From: Verpa conica
Lineage: Eukaryota; Ascomycota; Pezizomycetes; Pezizales; Morchellaceae
Length of the DNA stretch: 64,000 nucleotides
Assembly (NCBI GenBank): GCA_033030425.1
Contig: JAUFSD010000004.1
Span: 1,364,001-1,428,000, forward strand
Direction: 5' to 3'
In this document: positions 60,679 to 64,000 of the stretch, one piece after another
Layout: each line of letters starts with the position of its first letter
Position numbering within the stretch: position 1 is the stretch's first letter
Position numbers and translations under genes: made by a program
Notes under the pieces: generated by a model
What the model saw: only the letters and a program-made list of their open reading frames with translations
Told to the model about the DNA's origin: nothing
The model's database searches: none

Positions 60679-63012
60679 TCACCCAAAATCACTCGCTCCC
60701 CTATGCTGCTCCTCTCTATTTTGATGTCTCGTCAGATTTGCGACGACTGCATTCCGGGTCTCTTCGTTCATGTGCCGTTGTCTCATTGCATCAAACTCGT
60801 TGCCTTTCCGTGCTAGACAATCTATACTCCCGTTCATTAGCCTTTCACTATAATTCCTAGCTCGTGATAAGTGAGGTAGACTTACCAGCATACATCTCCC
60901 CTCCCATTAATGTCCAAAGCCCATCTCTCCCCTTCATTGCGTTCTGCAACGCTGCCTTTGCACTCTTCTCCGCCTGCTCACTCACTACCCCTGCAAAGAA
61001 CCTATGACACATAAAGTTCAACACAATAAAAGTCATCTGCTGATTTGTACATTGTGTCGCTAACTGCAACGCTACACTCAAATAGTTTTTCGTTTTAACA
61101 AGCTCTCCCTTTTCTGTTGCCTTGACACTTGTATACGCCGCTTTCAATAGCAGATTCTTACTAGCCGTACAGTATTTCTCTATGCTCGAGAGGAGAGACT
61201 CGGCTTTACGAGGGTCGTGGGAGCGCAAGATGAGGATAGAGTTCAATTTGCTGATTATTCCAAGCTCGGCATCGAGTGGGTGAGAGTTAAAAATAGATTC
61301 ATAGCACGATAGCGCAAGAGGAAGGTTGTTTGTGCCTTGGTAGATAGTCGCCTGTAGATACAAGATCAGCATTTCTAGAGTGGGGGGTTGCGTAGGTAGT
61401 GCGGAGAACGCTTCGCGAAGGGCATTGAAGCCTTGTATAGCCCCATCCCATTCAGTGCGAATACACAGGAGAAAAGTATGATAGAGCTGTATATAGCATC
61501 TCAGAGTCTGTCGCCACACACTCTTATCCGTTGCACCAACAAGACTAGATGTTCCAGCAGGTGAAGCAGAGAGCAGACGGTTTAAACTCCGGAGTCCTTC
61601 CTGTAAAAATTTCTCCGATTTGCCGGCTTCATCAACGTTTTTTTGGAATTTACAGAGACCGGAGATGAAGTATCCCATGATGAACACGTCGTCCTTGGTC
61701 AACCATTTGAAACGTAGAATTTCGATAGGACGGCCGTGACGGGATGGGTTGACTGGTACTTCAAATTCCCCGGACTCAGACCAGAGGGACCAGCGATCCT
61801 TGTTATCGAGCATTTGATGGAGGACCTTCATTTTTGCTTCGCTCTCCGCGTTGCGACCGAGCATCAGAGAGCAGATTATATCCATTATCTGCCGTAGCAC
61901 TCCCAGCTGCGCGAGGCTCTGATCGTCACTTGTCTGGATACTATTCGCTTTTCCGAGTGCCCTCTGCGCGGCTTCAACGCCGTCAGTGCCGGTGAGGATG
62001 CTAATCATAGCTTCCATAAGGTTCGCCAAGGTAAACACGCCAAGGTCACGGCGCCCATGTGCGATATTAGAGATCTTTTGGAGAGTTGTTATTGCAGAAG
62101 CAATGTCGTGAATCGGTGAAGCTTCCATGAGCACGCTACACCGGAGGAAGCGGAAGGAGTAGGTATGGTGGGGCATGTCGAGAGTTTCGGACTCGGCGAT
62201 GCAGGTATTTAGCATTTTGAGGGAAGCTTTGGGGGTAGTGCGGAGCATGATACGGGCGAGGAGATGCTGCATGCTGTGTTTTAGGTCCATGAGGCTGTTC
62301 TAGATATGGGGGATTAGAATTAGTGGGTTCCGGGTGAGAGTAGGGGGAGATAGTACTCTTTGAGCTAGCATTATCTATATATTCAACAATTGAAGTCAGT
62401 TTAAGTCAGGTACGTAGGCCTAAATGGGGTTTAAGCACGTACACCCTTATTCAAAGCCCCTTCTGCCTCATCTCCATTCTCGGTTTCTTCGTGTAAAACA
62501 CCCGCGTACCGTAGCCGCACCATAGCTTCCATCCTTGGCTGAAGCCGACAATGTAACGCCGACTCTAGACACCGTAGTCCTGTGGCAATTAACCTGTAGT
62601 ACTCCTTTTCATCGGCACCCTTCGACACCGCAGCGCGATAGCCATTTGCGTGTGCAGCCTCGAGATACGATTCCGCGAGTGATATGAGGAGCAGATGGGG
62701 TTCACCGGTGCTACTGGACGGTGTAGTTGGTGTTCCTGGGGTCATTGACCCTGAGTGAGCACTTGGATGGGAGGGCCATCTATTGACTGATTGGGGGATT
62801 GAGATTTCGAAGTTTGAATATCCGTTTGTTGGCTGGCCTCCCACTCCTGGACCCCCCCCGCCGGCCCATGGTTGTCTTCCAGCTGGTGCACCTCCGCTGT
62901 TGTGGGTCGGTGTTGATGGAGGATAGCTGCCTGTATTGTAGGCACCTCCACCGCCGCCATATGCAGGACCTCCGCCTCCAGGGAACCATCCGCCGCCGTT
63001 TGGAGTTGTCAT
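60679..63012 (-). CDS. SCC4: Cohesin-loading factor subunit Scc4/MAU2
   Basis: Four exons on the minus strand: 62443-63012, 62357-62374 (18-nt micro-exon), 60886-62299 and 60679-60812; 711 residues. The N-terminus is Gly/Pro-rich and disordered. A TPR-like helical array follows: HLLLISLAESYLEAAHANG, YYRLIATGLRCLESALH and VRLRYAGVLHEETEN. The micro-exon codes IMLAQR and joins ALNKG to NSLMDLKHSMQHLLARIML, a conserved MAU2 helix pair. Later blocks include RFKWLTKDDVFIMGYFISG and FVLNFMCHRFFAG. Scc4 with Scc2 loads cohesin on DNA. The start is the first ATG in frame; the frame is open about 50 codons further 5' but without an ATG. The last splice gives MYAARKGNEFDAMRQRH and a Gln/Arg-rich tail. 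Confidence 0.92.
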
Positions 63013-63293
63013 GACCGGATCATAAGACACTGTTTGTTCACTTTGTTTGTTATAGGAGGTTGTTGAGGGGGCGGATGAGTCCCGTAGAGCCTGTTCCGGG
63101 GGGTTGCGGATGACTAACACGCGGTTGGCTGCTGGGCTGGGTTGGGCCGAGGCAGAGTGGAAGAGCCTCAATATATCATATGTCTGTTTCCCTTGGGCAT
63201 TCTATATATTCCCCCTTTCTTTATCTTTGGAAAGAAGTAATAGATTTTTATTCTGCTCTGCTCTACTCTACTCTGCTCTGCTCTGCTCTCACA
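63013..63293. promoter_or_regulatory. Shared upstream region of SCC4 (-) and the alpha/beta hydrolase (+), with a CTCTR pentamer tract
   Basis: 281 bp between divergent start codons. At about 63251-63290 the plus strand carries eight tandem pentamers of the type CTCTG/CTCTA, ending four bases before the hydrolase ATG. Such a pyrimidine tract could set transcription start or act in the 5' UTR. Confidence 0.6.
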
Positions 63294-64000
63294 ATGCCCT
63301 TTGGACTACCCTCACAGCCCTCTTTCTACCACGCCACAAAAACGATATCTCTCAAGACCCTTACAACTACAACTTCCCTTGCTACCTTTGCAGCTCCCTC
63401 CGTTTCCACCTTCTATGCAAATCCCCTCCTCTTCAACGGGCATCTTCAGACCTGCTACACAGCTCTCAAAGGCTCTGACCCCTACCACATCTATTATGCC
63501 CGTAGACACATCATAAACCCCAATGACGGGGGACACTTCGCAGTCGACTTTGTTGTCGGCAAGTTCACTTCTCCCCCTGTAGAGGACCTTCCGGAGAGGA
63601 CAAGACATATGAGTGAGGAGGAAGTACACCTCTTAGGAAGCGACGATAAACGACCAATGCTAGTCGCGCTACATGGACTCAGTGGTGGGAGTCACGAGGT
63701 TTATTTAAGAGCTGTGTTGGCGTCACTGATCAAGGAGAATGAATGGACAGCATGTGTGGTGAATGCGAGGGGGTGTGCGATGAGTAGGATCACAACGAAG
63801 CAATTGTTTAATGCAAGGTTCACCGAAGACCTTAGAGAGACCGTAGGTTATTTGAAGAAGATTTATCCGAATAGACCATTATTTGTCGTGGGCTTTTCGC
63901 TGGGGGCTAATATTTTGACTAATGTTGGTGGTTTGATCATTTCCCGGAGTGATACTGTATACAGCTAACAGCCATCCCCCATCGGCAGTACTTGGCGGAG
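63294..64000 (+). CDS. Alpha/beta hydrolase of the YheT/Eht1-Eeb1 family, 5' part (3' end outside window)
   Basis: Exon 1 is 63294-63923; a second exon starts at 63989 and runs off the window. The text has the family order: NPLLFNGHLQTCYTAL, a beta-hairpin region with DGGHFAVDF, RPMLVALHGLSGGSHEVYLR (oxyanion region), VVNARGCAMS, and the nucleophile elbow FVVGFSLGANILTN with Ser in GFSLGA. The splice N-YLAE (donor GTTGGT, acceptor CAG at 63986-63988, branch-like GCTAAC) matches the usual ILTNYLGE. Yeast members Eht1 and Eeb1 make and cleave medium-chain fatty-acid ethyl esters; others are uncharacterised esterases, so the substrate here is open. The catalytic Asp and His lie downstream of the window. 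Confidence 0.9.

Noticed and set aside
62431..63171. Longer SCC4 start at 63171
   Set aside because: The codon there is TTG, not ATG; the first in-frame ATG is at 63012.
1..64000. tRNA, rRNA, snRNA genes, CRISPR arrays, prokaryotic defence genes or a secondary-metabolite cluster
   Set aside because: I looked for characteristic tRNA T-loop and B-box text, 5S and U6 text, direct-repeat arrays and PKS/NRPS motifs and saw none; a tRNAscan/Infernal run would be decisive for RNAs.

Overview
The window is nuclear DNA of a filamentous ascomycete (Pezizomycotina). Evidence: short spliceosomal introns (about 45-125 bp, a few up to about 380 bp) with internal CTAA/CTAAC-type branch sites; fungus-specific genes (MMM1 of ERMES, FLX1, the TUP1/RcoA co-repressor, the Mis6 form of CENP-I); a poly-Q C2H2 factor; and pogo-type miniature transposons. 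Gene density is low (17 protein genes in 64 kb) and the gaps are long and AT-rich. This would fit an early-diverging, transposon-rich lineage such as Pezizomycetes, but the exact taxon is inference.

Layout. 1-31,874: 3' part of CSE1 (+), a DUF1640/FMP32-type mitochondrial coiled-coil protein (+), peroxisomal enoyl-CoA isomerase (+), serine palmitoyltransferase small subunit (+), CENP-I/Mis6 (-, 14 exons), a GH3-GNAT fusion (+), TDP1 (+), a short-chain dehydrogenase (+) and an F-box/WD40 protein (-). 31,875-40,407: an 8.5-kb gene-poor block with two miniature inverted-repeat transposons. 40,408-49,243: TUP1/RcoA (+) and an Azf1-like C2H2 factor (+), each with a long leader region. 51,673-64,000: a denser block of FLX1 (-), TOM7 (-), MMM1 (+), CBC1/CBP80 (-), URM1 (+), SCC4/MAU2 (-) and a partial alpha/beta hydrolase (+), with three head-to-head gene pairs.

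The genes are mostly single-copy eukaryotic core functions: nuclear transport and RNA (CSE1, CBC1), chromosome segregation and cohesion (CENP-I, SCC4), DNA repair (TDP1), mitochondrial biogenesis (DUF1640, FLX1, TOM7, MMM1), lipid metabolism (ECI, SPT small subunit) and regulation (TUP1, Azf1-like, F-box/WD40, URM1). I found no tRNA, rRNA, CRISPR array, prokaryotic system or secondary-metabolite cluster. I see no clearly new multi-gene system. The most useful results are genes hidden by splicing (a five-exon, 52-residue TOM7; full models for CENP-I, CBP80 and SCC4), two predicted GC-AG introns, several micro-exons, a GH3-GNAT protein that lacks the usual NagZ acid/base signature, and two families of TA-flanked MITEs.

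Exon boundaries come from manual splicing: each intron was chosen to keep the reading frame and the family alignment, so single boundaries may be off by a few bases.
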